DNA from: Deltaproteobacteria bacterium
GTDB taxonomy: Bacteria > Myxococcota_A > JAADFL01
Assembly (NCBI GenBank): GCA_013152945.1
Contig: JAADFL010000087.1
Span: forward strand, 1 to 64,000
Reading direction: 5' to 3'
Length of the DNA: 64,000 nucleotides
The notes beneath the pieces are model-generated. The model ran no database searches. It saw nothing but the letters and a program-made list of their open reading frames with translations, and was not told the DNA's origin. Position numbers and translations under genes: made by a program. This document shows, piece after piece, positions 1 through 8,754 of this stretch. The stretch's first letter is position 1, and each line of letters opens with the position of its first letter.

Positions 1-136
1 TCCCTTGGGCGTCGCATGCCACCCGGCCCGCATGATTCCCCTTGTAATCACAAATGTTTCCAAACCTCCCCCTCCACAACCTGGGTCGGGAAGAAAAAGA
101 AAAAGGGGAAAATAAATGTATTGTGTCGATCGATAC

Positions 137-148
137 TTACATATGTAA
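137..148. promoter_or_regulatory. 12-bp perfect palindrome upstream of larA-like gene
   Basis: TTACATATGTAA is a perfect palindrome about 27 bases before the larA-like start and just upstream of its ribosome binding site. It could be an operator, but no regulator gene lies nearby and a 12-mer in AT-rich DNA can arise by chance. The rest of positions 1-174 holds no gene that I can support. Confidence 0.25.
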
Positions 149-174
149 TATCCATATCAAACGAGGAGGCTAAG

Positions 175-1545
175 ATGTCGGAAAAATACTATCATGGGCA
201 CACTGTAGCTTTTCCTTGGGGTGGCTCCATTCTCGAATTCTCCCTGCCCGAAAGCTGGACTGTTCTGGGCGAATTGGAACCGGCCGTCATACCTGAACCC
301 CCGGACTTGTTTGAAGCATGCCGCAAGGCATTGTCGCAACCAATTGCTACAACCAGGCTTGCCGACCGAAACCTGTCCACTGCAAAGGTAACAATAGTAG
401 TAGACGATCATACGCGACCGACTCCTGTGGCGGAATTCTTGCCTGTCATCCTGGAAGAGTTGGAAAAAGCAAACTGCAATGATGCGAATATCTCGTTTCT
501 TCTGGCAAATGGCGTACATAGAAGAACAACCCCGGAGGAAGCAAAACAAAAACTGGGTACCCGTATATTGGATCTCTATGAATGGACATGTCATGATGCA
601 TACGATCCATCCAATCTTGTTGACTTCGGTCGAACAAGCCGGGGCACACCAATCAAGTTGAATCGACGGCTTGTCGAATCAGATTTGGTATTACTTGTAG
701 GCGCCGTAGAACCCCACCTGCTGCTTGGATACGGCGGAGGACTGAAAATGGTGATTCCCGGATGTGCCGGAGCCGACACGATCGCCGCAAACCACCTCCA
801 GGGCGTCGAGCCCGATAGATTCGACTTTGTTGGAGCCACGGCAGAAGACAGTCCGATGCGCCAAGATCTGGAAGAGGGCGCCTTGTTGCCCGGTAATAAG
901 TATTTTATCATAAACACGGTTTTCAACTATAATGGCAGGCCAACGGCCTTCTTTTGCGGCCATCCGTTGGAGGCGCATAGAAAGGCACAGGAATTGGTAC
1001 AAAAAATCAGCATGGTCGAAATACCTCAACCGGCAGACATTGTCTTGGCCAATTCCTTTCCGGGAGACAGTGATCTTCGACAGTCGATAAAGTGTATCGG
1101 CAATTCCCTCTATGCCTCAAAACCCGGCGGGGTATTGTTAGGCACCGTCTTTTGCAAGCATGGTCTTGGTGAAATACCAATACCAAGGATTACATTGCCC
1201 TATCCGTTTCTCAGAAGTCTTGTCAAGGTAATCGGCAAGCATAGAATCATCAAGCTGGTACAAAGAATCAAACGAGGAGAACCTGAAGAGGAGGTGTTCG
1301 TGACGAATTTCGGGCTGAATATGTTGAGACGCAATCACATAGGTCTGTACAGCAAGCACCTTGATGCCGGGTATGGCAGGAAACTTGGACTGGCAATGGT
1401 GTTCAATGAAATCGATTCCTGGCTCTCTTGGGCCAGGAAGAAGGCGAAACAAGACGCCACAATCTGGATTTTTCCACATGGAGGTGTATCTTTCGCAAGA
1501 TTGAGTAAACCGGCAATCGGTTCACAAAACAGGTCCCAACCTTGA
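175..1545 (+). CDS. larA: LarA-family nickel-pincer racemase/epimerase
   Basis: This 456-residue protein belongs to the lactate racemase (DUF2088/LarA) family, cytoplasmic enzymes that racemise 2-hydroxyacids with a nickel-pincer nucleotide covalently bound to a lysine. The motif DDHTRPTP lies near residues 77-84, GVHR near 113-116, and EPHLLLGYGGGLK near 179-191. H115, H181, K191 and H207 match the spacing of H108, H174, K184 and H200 of the characterised enzyme, so the cofactor site looks complete. The start at 175 follows a GAGGAGG ribosome site; the reading frame is open further upstream, but that part looks non-coding. Cofactor-synthesis genes larB, larC and larE are not in this window. 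LarA homologues vary in substrate, so lactate is only one candidate. Confidence 0.85.
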   Translation: MSEKYYHGHTVAFPWGGSILEFSLPESWTVLGELEPAVIPEPPDLFEACRKALSQPIATTRLADRNLSTAKVTIVVDDHTRPTPVAEFLPVILEELEKANCNDANISFLLANGVHRRTTPEEAKQKLGTRILDLYEWTCHDAYDPSNLVDFGRTSRGTPIKLNRRLVESDLVLLVGAVEPHLLLGYGGGLKMVIPGCAGADTIAANHLQGVEPDRFDFVGATAEDSPMRQDLEEGALLPGNKYFIINTVFNYNGRPTAFFCGHPLEAHRKAQELVQKISMVEIPQPADIVLANSFPGDSDLRQSIKCIGNSLYASKPGGVLLGTVFCKHGLGEIPIPRITLPYPFLRSLVKVIGKHRIIKLVQRIKRGEPEEEVFVTNFGLNMLRRNHIGLYSKHLDAGYGRKLGLAMVFNEIDSWLSWARKKAKQDATIWIFPHGGVSFARLSKPAIGSQNRSQP

Positions 1546-1584
1546 CACCATGTTTTCCCTATGGTACGAAGCGGCTTCATGTGT

Positions 1585-1662
1585 GCTGCCGTAGCTCAGC
1601 TGGTTTAGAGCGCCTGACTGTGGATCAGGAGGCCGAGGGTTCGAATCCCCCCGGCAGTACCA
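1585..1662 (+). tRNA. tRNA-His (GTG anticodon), A73 and no encoded G-1
   Basis: The cloverleaf is complete: acceptor stem GCTGCCG/CGGCAGT, D-arm GCTC/GAGC, anticodon stem CCTGA/TCAGG with loop CTGTGGA, T-loop TTCGAAT and encoded CCA. The anticodon is GTG, reading His codons. The discriminator base is A73 (position 1659) and the base before G1 is T. Most bacterial tRNA-His genes carry G-1 paired with C73. The 1:72 pair is G:U and one T-stem pair is A:C. The hisS gene begins 80 bases downstream on the same strand and may be co-transcribed. Confidence 0.95.
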
Positions 1663-1741
1663 TTCTTTCCTTGTATCCGGTATTCTCTCATTGAAAAAAG
1701 AGGTATCCGGATCTAATTACGGGATTCAACCGGAGAAAGAC

Positions 1742-3304
1742 ATGGGTAACGATAGAAAAAGTAAAAGAAAGGGCACAAAGATAAAACACCCGGGATTGGT
1801 GCAACCAAGACTTGTAAGAGGTTTTCGGGATTTGTTCGAGACATCCCTGGAACAGCGTAACAGGATGATCCGAAGAATACAGGAAGTTTACGAATTGTAC
1901 GGATTTACGCCGCTCGAAACACCTGCCCTTGAGCCTGTGGATGTTCTTGGTAAATTTTTACCTGATACCGACACTCCCCAAGAAGGCATATATGCCCTCA
2001 AAGATCCGGACGACGACTCGTGGATTGCCATGCGCTATGACCTGACTGCACCCCTTGCAAGAGTATTTTCCATGAATCGTCAGGTGCTTGGCACACCGTA
2101 CCGGCGTTACCAAATCGGACCGGTTTATAGATACGAAAAAAGGCTCAAGCCAGGCAGGTTAAGGGAGTTCTACCAAGTCGACTTCGACACCGTGGGTGCA
2201 GGTACAATGGCTGCCGACGCCGAGGCGTGCAGTATTCTGGCAGATGCGCTTGAGGCACTGGGTATCTCCAGGGGCGATTACAGGATACGTATCAACAACC
2301 GTAAGCTGTTACAGGGCCTCCTCGAGTCACTGGGCCTTCCCGAGACCGGCGGTAAGACCATCATGGTCAACCAAAAGCCGGTTGAGCAGTCCCTGGTTGT
2401 CATGCGTGCAATGGACAAGCTGGACCAACTCGGCATAGACGGAGTTGTAGAGCTGCTGGGCAAAGGCAGGATGGACCAGTCCGGCGACTATACAGAGGGC
2501 GCCGGGCTGGACCCAGTAACCATCAACCGGTTGGTTGGTTTCCTGGAGTTGGGGCGCGATAGCGATGGCCCCAGGTGCAAGATGCTGACTTCGCTCCAGG
2601 AGATGCTGGGCCAAAGCCCCATGGCGGCCGAGGGGATAGAGGAAATCAGGGAGATCGACCGTATCCTGACGGCTACAGGTTTCGGGCATGACCGGGTCGT
2701 GTTGGATCCCACGGTTGTTCGAGGTATGTCGTATTACACCGGACCTGTATACGAGGCAGAACTGACCTTTGACATCCAGGATAAGAAGACTGGCAAACCG
2801 AGACGTTTCGGCTCGGTCGGCGGCGGCGGAAGGTACGACGGGTTGGTAGAGCGTTTCCTTGGGGAGAGGATACCCGCCACCGGAGCATCGGTGGGCGTGG
2901 ACAGACTGATGGCGGCCCTTGAGTACAGCGGGGCCGGAGCACGGGAAACAACGCCTGGTCCGGTGGTCGTAACCGTTATGGAGCCTTCCAGGCTTCCCGA
3001 TTATGCGCTCATGGCCTCACAGCTACGCTCCGCAGGAATAAGGGCGGAGGTGTATCCATCCAAGGGCGGGATCAAGAAGCAGATGAAGTATGCAGACCGC
3101 CGCAGGGCACCTGTTGCGGTCATTGCAGGCAGTGACGAATTCTCCAGGGATGAGGTGACTCTCAAGGACCTTAAAATGGGCAGGGAACTAAGTTCCAAAA
3201 TCCAGGACCGCGAGGAGTGGCGCAAAGGGCAGCCCGCACAAGTAACCGTGGCCAGGGAGAAACTCGTTCAGCGTGTAAGGGAAATGCTGCAGGCATGGGG
3301 TTGA
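1742..3304 (+). CDS. hisS: Histidyl-tRNA synthetase, alphaproteobacterial-like type
   Basis: This 520-residue class II synthetase charges tRNA-His. Visible signatures are RYDLTAPLAR (about 98-107), the motif 2 stretch from GPVYRYEK to REFYQVDFDTVG (about 126-152), LNNRK-like INNRK, RGMSYYTGPVYEAEL, and GSVGGGGRYDGL before the motif 3 segment GVDRLMAAL; an anticodon-binding domain closes the chain. Canonical bacterial HisRS has RPQxGRxRQFHQ and RGLDYYTGxVFE instead. The LGKFLPD, DTVGA...AADAE and YYTGPVYEAEL features match, as I recall them, the divergent HisRS of most Alphaproteobacteria. The basic N-terminal extension is unusual. ATG 1742 is preceded by GGAG at good spacing; an in-frame TTG at 1691 is less likely. 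Confidence 0.93.
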   Translation: MGNDRKSKRKGTKIKHPGLVQPRLVRGFRDLFETSLEQRNRMIRRIQEVYELYGFTPLETPALEPVDVLGKFLPDTDTPQEGIYALKDPDDDSWIAMRYDLTAPLARVFSMNRQVLGTPYRRYQIGPVYRYEKRLKPGRLREFYQVDFDTVGAGTMAADAEACSILADALEALGISRGDYRIRINNRKLLQGLLESLGLPETGGKTIMVNQKPVEQSLVVMRAMDKLDQLGIDGVVELLGKGRMDQSGDYTEGAGLDPVTINRLVGFLELGRDSDGPRCKMLTSLQEMLGQSPMAAEGIEEIREIDRILTATGFGHDRVVLDPTVVRGMSYYTGPVYEAELTFDIQDKKTGKPRRFGSVGGGGRYDGLVERFLGERIPATGASVGVDRLMAALEYSGAGARETTPGPVVVTVMEPSRLPDYALMASQLRSAGIRAEVYPSKGGIKKQMKYADRRRAPVAVIAGSDEFSRDEVTLKDLKMGRELSSKIQDREEWRKGQPAQVTVAREKLVQRVREMLQAWG

Positions 3305-3346
3305 AGGCTTTTCAACGGCCATGTCAAAGAATCCAGGGAGGCCCGG

Positions 3347-4015
3347 TTGAAGTTCAAGGTTGAAAAAGTCGAGTTTCATATTGGTAAAGTCAACCTGGTG
3401 GGAGATTTATACTTTCCCGAGGATCCCCACAACCTGGGAGCGGTGATTTTACATCCTCATCCGGTTTATGGCGGCGACAGACACAACAATGTCACCACCG
3501 GCATCGCCGAAGGTCTTGCGGACTCCGGCTTTCCGGCACTGACATTCGATTTCAGGGGTGCGGGCGAGAGCAGTGGCATCCATACCGGCGGGGCAGATGA
3601 GGTGGCCGATGTACAGGCCGCCCTGGCCTTGCTCGAGTCAAGGGCTCCAAAGTTGGACCGTACGGCGCTCGTGGGATACTCGTTCGGGGCCTATGTAGCC
3701 TCGCTGGCGATAGAGTCGATGGCTGTAGAATCCGAGCCGGCCGGTACCAACACGTGCTCTCCTTGGGCCGTGGTCTGCGTGGCGCCTCCGGTATCCATGT
3801 TCGACATGAGAGGCTTGCAAGGATTTTTGGGGCCTATGCTCCTCCTTGCAGGTGACATGGACCAGTTCGGTCCGCTCGAGGACGTGACCATGCTAGCGGA
3901 GTATGCCGGAGCCGAGCTGCAGCGGATACAGGGAGGCGATCATTTCCTCCGGGGCAGGGAACCGGATATCGCGCGGCGGATAGTCGATTTTCTGGACAGG
4001 AGCGCGGGACTTTGA
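3347..4015 (+). CDS. Alpha/beta hydrolase of the COG2945 type
   Basis: This 222-residue cytoplasmic protein has the short alpha/beta-hydrolase layout: HPHPVYGG near 36-43 (oxyanion region), DFRGAGESSG near 68-77, the nucleophile elbow GYSFGAY with S112, an acidic residue in AGDMD (D170 or D172) and a late histidine in GGDHF (H199). The HPHP and FRGxGxS signatures fit the predicted alpha/beta hydrolases of COG2945, which are mostly uncharacterised esterases or peptidases. The TTG start at 3347 follows GGAGG at suitable spacing; no ATG fits the conserved N-terminus. It lies 42 bases after hisS and 21 bases before the next gene, so the three probably form one transcript. The substrate cannot be told. 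Confidence 0.75.
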   Translation: MKFKVEKVEFHIGKVNLVGDLYFPEDPHNLGAVILHPHPVYGGDRHNNVTTGIAEGLADSGFPALTFDFRGAGESSGIHTGGADEVADVQAALALLESRAPKLDRTALVGYSFGAYVASLAIESMAVESEPAGTNTCSPWAVVCVAPPVSMFDMRGLQGFLGPMLLLAGDMDQFGPLEDVTMLAEYAGAELQRIQGGDHFLRGREPDIARRIVDFLDRSAGL

Positions 4016-4036
4016 ACCCCGTGCCAAGAGTCTGCC

Positions 4037-4855
4037 ATGCTCCAGTCACTGCTCAATGCATTCGAAACAACCCTGAAAGATCTTTCAGCCCTGTTGTTGT
4101 TGCCCGCATTAATGGGCCTCTTGATTCACCTGGTTGAAACAGCTTCGTACAACATTCAATCCAGGACCTTTGGAAGGTGGTTCACAATCATCTCAACCGG
4201 GTGGCTCGGCGTTCCTGTGCACGAATTCGGTCACATGTTTTTCTGCGTACCGTTCATGCACAGGATTGACGAAGTCCAATTGTTTTCGGTATCAGGCTCA
4301 CAAAAGACACTTGGTTTTGTAAAACACTCTTACAATCCCAAAAACCCAGTAGCTGTCCTCGGCAACCTATTCATCGGGTTCGGGCCCTTGCTGCTGGGAA
4401 GTGCAATCATCTGGCTGTGTTTCAAGCTCGTTGTTCCTGATCTGCTTCATCTGCTTTTGCAAGACGCTTCCTTCACTGATGCCATGTTCTGGACGGTAAG
4501 CTTGCCGGGTATTGCATCCGGCATCGATTTATCGTCCGGCTGGACCTGGTTGTGTCTGTACGTTGTCTTTTGCACCGCATCCCACATGGGGCCAAGCGTA
4601 AGTGATATCAAGAGTGGCCTGTCCGGCGCAGCCGCCCTCTTTTTGCTCGTTTTCGCCTTGAACCTTGCAGCCATGGCGCCGCGACTCGGTTCTCTGAAAA
4701 ACGCCGGTCTGTTGCTTTACCATGCAGGCCGAATCATCTCCATGTTGATGTTGCCCGCAACAACGGCGGCTATCGCCGGTTTTTTGCTCTCCTGGCTGGC
4801 TGCAACAGTCTTTTCGCTGCTCACTGAAAAGGAAATACCCATGCCATGGAGATAA
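4037..4855 (+). CDS. Polytopic membrane protein with HExxH motif, possible intramembrane metalloprotease
   Basis: The 272-residue protein has about six hydrophobic segments. The first two flank VPVHEFGH at residues 60-66 (H62, E63, H66), the zinc-binding HExxH pattern of M50-type intramembrane proteases. A later segment ends in ASHMGPSVSD, whose His or Asp could supply the third metal ligand. A glycine-rich GNLFIGFGPLLLG stretch lies between. The length and pattern suggest a zinc-dependent protease in the inner membrane, but no PDZ domain is present and I cannot name the family. It follows the hydrolase gene by 21 bases and converges on alaS, leaving only 37 bases between stops. Confidence 0.55.
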   Translation: MLQSLLNAFETTLKDLSALLLLPALMGLLIHLVETASYNIQSRTFGRWFTIISTGWLGVPVHEFGHMFFCVPFMHRIDEVQLFSVSGSQKTLGFVKHSYNPKNPVAVLGNLFIGFGPLLLGSAIIWLCFKLVVPDLLHLLLQDASFTDAMFWTVSLPGIASGIDLSSGWTWLCLYVVFCTASHMGPSVSDIKSGLSGAAALFLLVFALNLAAMAPRLGSLKNAGLLLYHAGRIISMLMLPATTAAIAGFLLSWLAATVFSLLTEKEIPMPWR

Positions 4856-4892
4856 GTTCTGTAACGGCTCCATGGTCCATATGTTCAATGCT

Positions 4893-7595
4893 TCATGTCT
4901 TTGTTTTTGATTCGATCAGCTTGCCTACCTCGGAAAGAGCCCGGTCCAACTTGGACGGATCGCTCCCCCCTCCTTGGGCCATATCCGGCCTTCCGCCTCC
5001 CTTACCGCCAACGATCTTGCACAGTTCGCGAATTATTTCTCCGGCATGAACCTTTTCTCCAGCCACATCCCTTGTTGCCATTGCAAGTAGAAACACCCTT
5101 TGTCCGTCAGTACTGCCTGTTACGATCAAGCCGGACCCTATCTTGTCGCGCAACTTGTCACCATATTCACGAAGGCTCTTGGGATCCCTTGCCTCTGACC
5201 TGACCGCCAGGTACTTTATTCCTCCGGCCTCCCCAATCTTGTGTACTGCCATGACCGATGAAATGGCAGCCAGCTTACGCTCCAGCCTCTCCACCTCCTT
5301 CTCCATGAAACGTCTCTCCTGTTTCAGCCTGGTTACGGCTTGTCCCAGGTTGGATGGATCCGTCTTGAGCTTGTATGCAGCATCCCTCAAGGCATCAGCC
5401 CTCTCCTGGTTGCGCCTGACCGCCGGCTCTCCGGCAAGCGCCTCTATTCTGCGTACGCCTGATGCCACCGCCGCCTCCGAGGTTATCGTGAAGCAGCCAA
5501 TATCGCCGGTCCTTGAAACGTGGGTCCCTCCGCATAACTCCCGGGACCCTCCCATTCGAACCAGCCTGACTACATCACCGTACTTTTCCTCGAACAAGGC
5601 AATGGCACCCCTTGCCTTTGCCTCGTCAAATGGCAGGATCTCCGTATCCACTTGTGAGTTTTCCATAATGTACCTGTTGACCAATAGTTCCACATGGTCG
5701 AGTTGCTCCCTCGCAGGAGGGCTGTATTGTGCATAATCAAAACGCAGGCGTTCAGGATCGACTACCGAGCCCTTCTGCCTTACATGTTCTCCCAGCACTT
5801 CCCTCAATGCCCTGTGCAATAAATGAGTCGCACTGTGGTGCCTTCGTATGGCCCATCTCCTGCTCGTGTCAATCTCGAGACTCACGCCGTCACCAACAGA
5901 AACCGTGCCCTTTTCGACCCTGCAGTAGTGCACGAACAGACCGTGCACCGGCCTCTTGGTGTCCAGCACGTTGATTTTGAGGCCCTTTTCTGAAAATATA
6001 GTGCCTGTATCACCCACTTGTCCGCCTGACTCGCCGTAGAACACGGTTTTATCAAGGACTAACTCAACTTCCGCCCCCTGCCCCGCACCCTGCACCGATC
6101 TGTGCTCGGCCTTGCCCGTTGACTCGAGCACAGCCAGGACCGAGGCCCCGCATGCCTGTTGTTCGTAACCGAGGAACTCGGTGTCTCCATGCTCTTTGTG
6201 CACTGCATGGTACATCTCCGAAACAGAATCCTCGCCGATGCCATCGGTGCCGGCCATGGCCCGCTGCTGACCGAGCAGCTTCTCGAAGCCATGTTCATCC
6301 ACTTCGAACCCTCTTTCATCAGCCATGATTCTTGTAAGATCTTCCGGAAATCCATACGTATCCTTCAATGTGAAAACCAATTCACCCGGTATTGTTTTCT
6401 CACCTTGTGCCAAGTTGTCGATCCCTTGATTGAATATCCTGATCCCCCGGACAAGGGTCTGTCTGAACACCCTTTCCTCTCCCTTGGCCACTTCCTCGAT
6501 AAAGCCCTTTTGCTCCACCAGTTCAGGGTAATCCCCGCCCATCTCCTCCACTACCTTCAATGCCACCCTGTACAGGAAGAGTTCATCTATGCCCAACTTG
6601 TGCCCATGACGAATGGCCCTTCTCATGATTCTCCGCAACACGTACCCACGTCCTTCATTCGCTGGCTGAACACCGTCGGCCACAAGAAAGGCGGTTGCCC
6701 TTGCATGGTCTGCTATCACCCTCATTGAAACATCCATCAAGGGATCATCGCCGAGTTTTCTTCCGGAAATACGCTCGGCTTCAAGAATCAATCCGGCAAA
6801 AAGATCCGTGTCATAGTTTGATTCCACGCCCTGCACTGCGGCGGTGCATCTCTCCAGCCCGGCGCCCGTGTCAACGCAGGGAGCGGGCAAGGCCCTTGGC
6901 TCGGCACCCTTCGAGTCGATGTTGAACTGCATGAACACCAGGTTCCACAGCTCCACGAACCTTCCGCAGTCACATGCGGGGCCGCACTCGCTTTCAGGTT
7001 TCCCGAGTCTGCACGGCCCTCCGTGATCCAGGTGTATCTCCGAACAAGGGCCGCATGGGCCGGTCTCGCCCATTGACCAGAAGTTCTCTTTCATACCGTA
7101 ATGGCGTAGACGTTCACTTGCCATTCCCATGTCTTCAAGCCAAATCCTGTCAGCGTCTTCATCAGCAGGGAAAGGCTCTCCATTTTCAGGAGCGAACGTA
7201 GTGACCCATAGCCTGGACGGGTCCAGGCCCAGGCCTTTTTCCTTGGATGTCAGCCATTCCCATCCGAACCTTATCGCTTCTTTCTTGAAATAGTCTCCAA
7301 AGGAAAAATTGCCCAGCATCTCGAAAAACGTGTGGTGCCTCGGAGTTCTGCCCACATTTTCCAGGTCGTTGTGTTTGCCTGAAACCCTCATGCATTTTTG
7401 GGCCGAGGTCGCCCTCTTGTAGGGCCTGACATCCTTGCCGGTAAAGACATCCTTGAACTGGTTCATGCCGGCGTTGGTGAACATCAATGTGGGATCACCG
7501 TGTGGGACCAGGGATGAAGCCCTGACCACCGTGTGTCCATGGTCTTCGAAATATTTCAAAAAAGAACGTCTTATCTCCTTTGCCGACATGCTCAT
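4893..7595 (-). CDS. alaS: Alanyl-tRNA synthetase
   Basis: The 900-residue product attaches alanine to tRNA-Ala and edits mischarged tRNA. The N-terminal class II core opens with IRRSFLKYFEDHGH and includes TNAGMNQFKDVF and FFEMLGNFSFGDYFK. The editing domain carries the zinc-binding HHSATHLLH motif and the CGGTHVSRTGDIG motif. The C-Ala domain ends with a GGKGGGRPD-type stretch. The length is near the usual 870-900. The start at 7595 follows GGAGGG; the frame is open 31 codons further upstream without family similarity. It is divergent from the exported-protein gene at 7821, and the 225 bases between them must hold both promoters, of which I see no convincing one. Confidence 0.97.
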   Translation of the reverse strand: MSMSAKEIRRSFLKYFEDHGHTVVRASSLVPHGDPTLMFTNAGMNQFKDVFTGKDVRPYKRATSAQKCMRVSGKHNDLENVGRTPRHHTFFEMLGNFSFGDYFKKEAIRFGWEWLTSKEKGLGLDPSRLWVTTFAPENGEPFPADEDADRIWLEDMGMASERLRHYGMKENFWSMGETGPCGPCSEIHLDHGGPCRLGKPESECGPACDCGRFVELWNLVFMQFNIDSKGAEPRALPAPCVDTGAGLERCTAAVQGVESNYDTDLFAGLILEAERISGRKLGDDPLMDVSMRVIADHARATAFLVADGVQPANEGRGYVLRRIMRRAIRHGHKLGIDELFLYRVALKVVEEMGGDYPELVEQKGFIEEVAKGEERVFRQTLVRGIRIFNQGIDNLAQGEKTIPGELVFTLKDTYGFPEDLTRIMADERGFEVDEHGFEKLLGQQRAMAGTDGIGEDSVSEMYHAVHKEHGDTEFLGYEQQACGASVLAVLESTGKAEHRSVQGAGQGAEVELVLDKTVFYGESGGQVGDTGTIFSEKGLKINVLDTKRPVHGLFVHYCRVEKGTVSVGDGVSLEIDTSRRWAIRRHHSATHLLHRALREVLGEHVRQKGSVVDPERLRFDYAQYSPPAREQLDHVELLVNRYIMENSQVDTEILPFDEAKARGAIALFEEKYGDVVRLVRMGGSRELCGGTHVSRTGDIGCFTITSEAAVASGVRRIEALAGEPAVRRNQERADALRDAAYKLKTDPSNLGQAVTRLKQERRFMEKEVERLERKLAAISSVMAVHKIGEAGGIKYLAVRSEARDPKSLREYGDKLRDKIGSGLIVTGSTDGQRVFLLAMATRDVAGEKVHAGEIIRELCKIVGGKGGGRPDMAQGGGSDPSKLDRALSEVGKLIESKTKT

Positions 7596-7820
7596 GTTGA
7601 AATCCCTCCGAAATCGGCGCATCCGCTGCGTCGTACATTGAAGAATGATTGGGTACCAAATACACACGGAAGATGTCAAACAATCCAAATCTTATTGGTG
7701 CTCAGCCTCTTCGGCTTAAAAAATTGGCCTCAAGATTCCTTGCCTATCTCGGTTTGAGATTATACATATAATAATCGTTAAGAAGTTCGAGATCGAATAA
7801 CCATGCTCGGGGGTAATCTA

Positions 7821-8744
7821 ATGAAGATCCTGCTCGGCAATGTCATACTCTTTTCCATGAGCCTGCTGATACCCATTCTACTTCCATTGACATTGCACGC
7901 CAAAGCACCTGATAAGACAGAACTACCGGGCCAAGCCTCCAGGGAAAAACCCAGGCTCCTGGTCTTGAAGACAAAAGTGACCGGTGTAGGAAATACAAAG
8001 ACAGTGGATCCGGTTGCCCTGACAAACCTGGTGGGCTCGGTGATAAGCAACACAGGTAAGTACAGGCTGGTCAGTTCCGAGGACATGGTCGCCATGCTGG
8101 ACCAGGAACAGCAAAAACAACTTGCAGGCTGTGATGACGTGTCATGCATGGCTGAAATCGGCGCAGCCATGGGAGCCAGGTTTCTGATTTATTCCAATGT
8201 CGGAAAGGTGGGCGGCGCATACCTGGCCACTGTAAGCCTCATTGATACAAAGGACGGCTCTGTTTCCAACCGGCAAAGTATCACCGTGCAGAACGAAAAA
8301 CGCATACTTGCCGGCATGGAGGTGGCGGCCAAGAGACTCGTGGGCCTCAAGGCCGAACTCCCGCCCCTGGAGCAAGCCGGAAAACCGGCGAATCTCGCAC
8401 CCTGGAAATGGTCAGCCCTGGCAGGTGGTTTACTGATGGCAGCCCTTGGAGGCGCAGGCACGGGGCTTGCCGTATCCAATCGCAACAAGGCGGACGATGC
8501 AGACAAGCAGTCGGACATGGATGACTACAGGGCCAAGGGCGAGACATGGAACAAGGTTGCAATCACCGGTTACGCAGTCGGCGGGGCCTTGCTTGCAACA
8601 TCGGTGGTTTTGTTCGTACTCGATTCGATGAAGGGGACAAAAGGCAAGAGAGAGCCTGGGAAAGTTGATGAAAAGAAAGCCATGCTGCTCGTTTCTCCCA
8701 TGCCCGGACTCGGTTTTTCCTTGAACTTGGTAATGGACTTCTAG
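7821..8744 (+). CDS. Exported protein with two hydrophobic helices, function unknown
   Basis: The 307-residue protein starts with a signal peptide (MKILLG followed by a long hydrophobic stretch ending near LHAKA). The middle, with LLVLKTKVTG, SSEDMVAMLDQ, CDDVSCMAEIGAAMGARFLIYSNV and a following strand, resembles the TolB/CsgG-like N-terminal domain often seen in myxobacterial envelope proteins; the CDDVSC pair could form a disulfide. Two hydrophobic segments follow, around WKWSALAGGLLMAALGGAG and YAVGGALLATSVVLF, separated by a charged loop. The start at 7821 follows GGGGG. It lies 10 bases before the next lipoprotein gene, so the two are likely one unit. No enzymatic function is evident. 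Confidence 0.7.
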   Translation: MKILLGNVILFSMSLLIPILLPLTLHAKAPDKTELPGQASREKPRLLVLKTKVTGVGNTKTVDPVALTNLVGSVISNTGKYRLVSSEDMVAMLDQEQQKQLAGCDDVSCMAEIGAAMGARFLIYSNVGKVGGAYLATVSLIDTKDGSVSNRQSITVQNEKRILAGMEVAAKRLVGLKAELPPLEQAGKPANLAPWKWSALAGGLLMAALGGAGTGLAVSNRNKADDADKQSDMDDYRAKGETWNKVAITGYAVGGALLATSVVLFVLDSMKGTKGKREPGKVDEKKAMLLVSPMPGLGFSLNLVMDF

Positions 8745-8754
8745 GAGGATTCCA

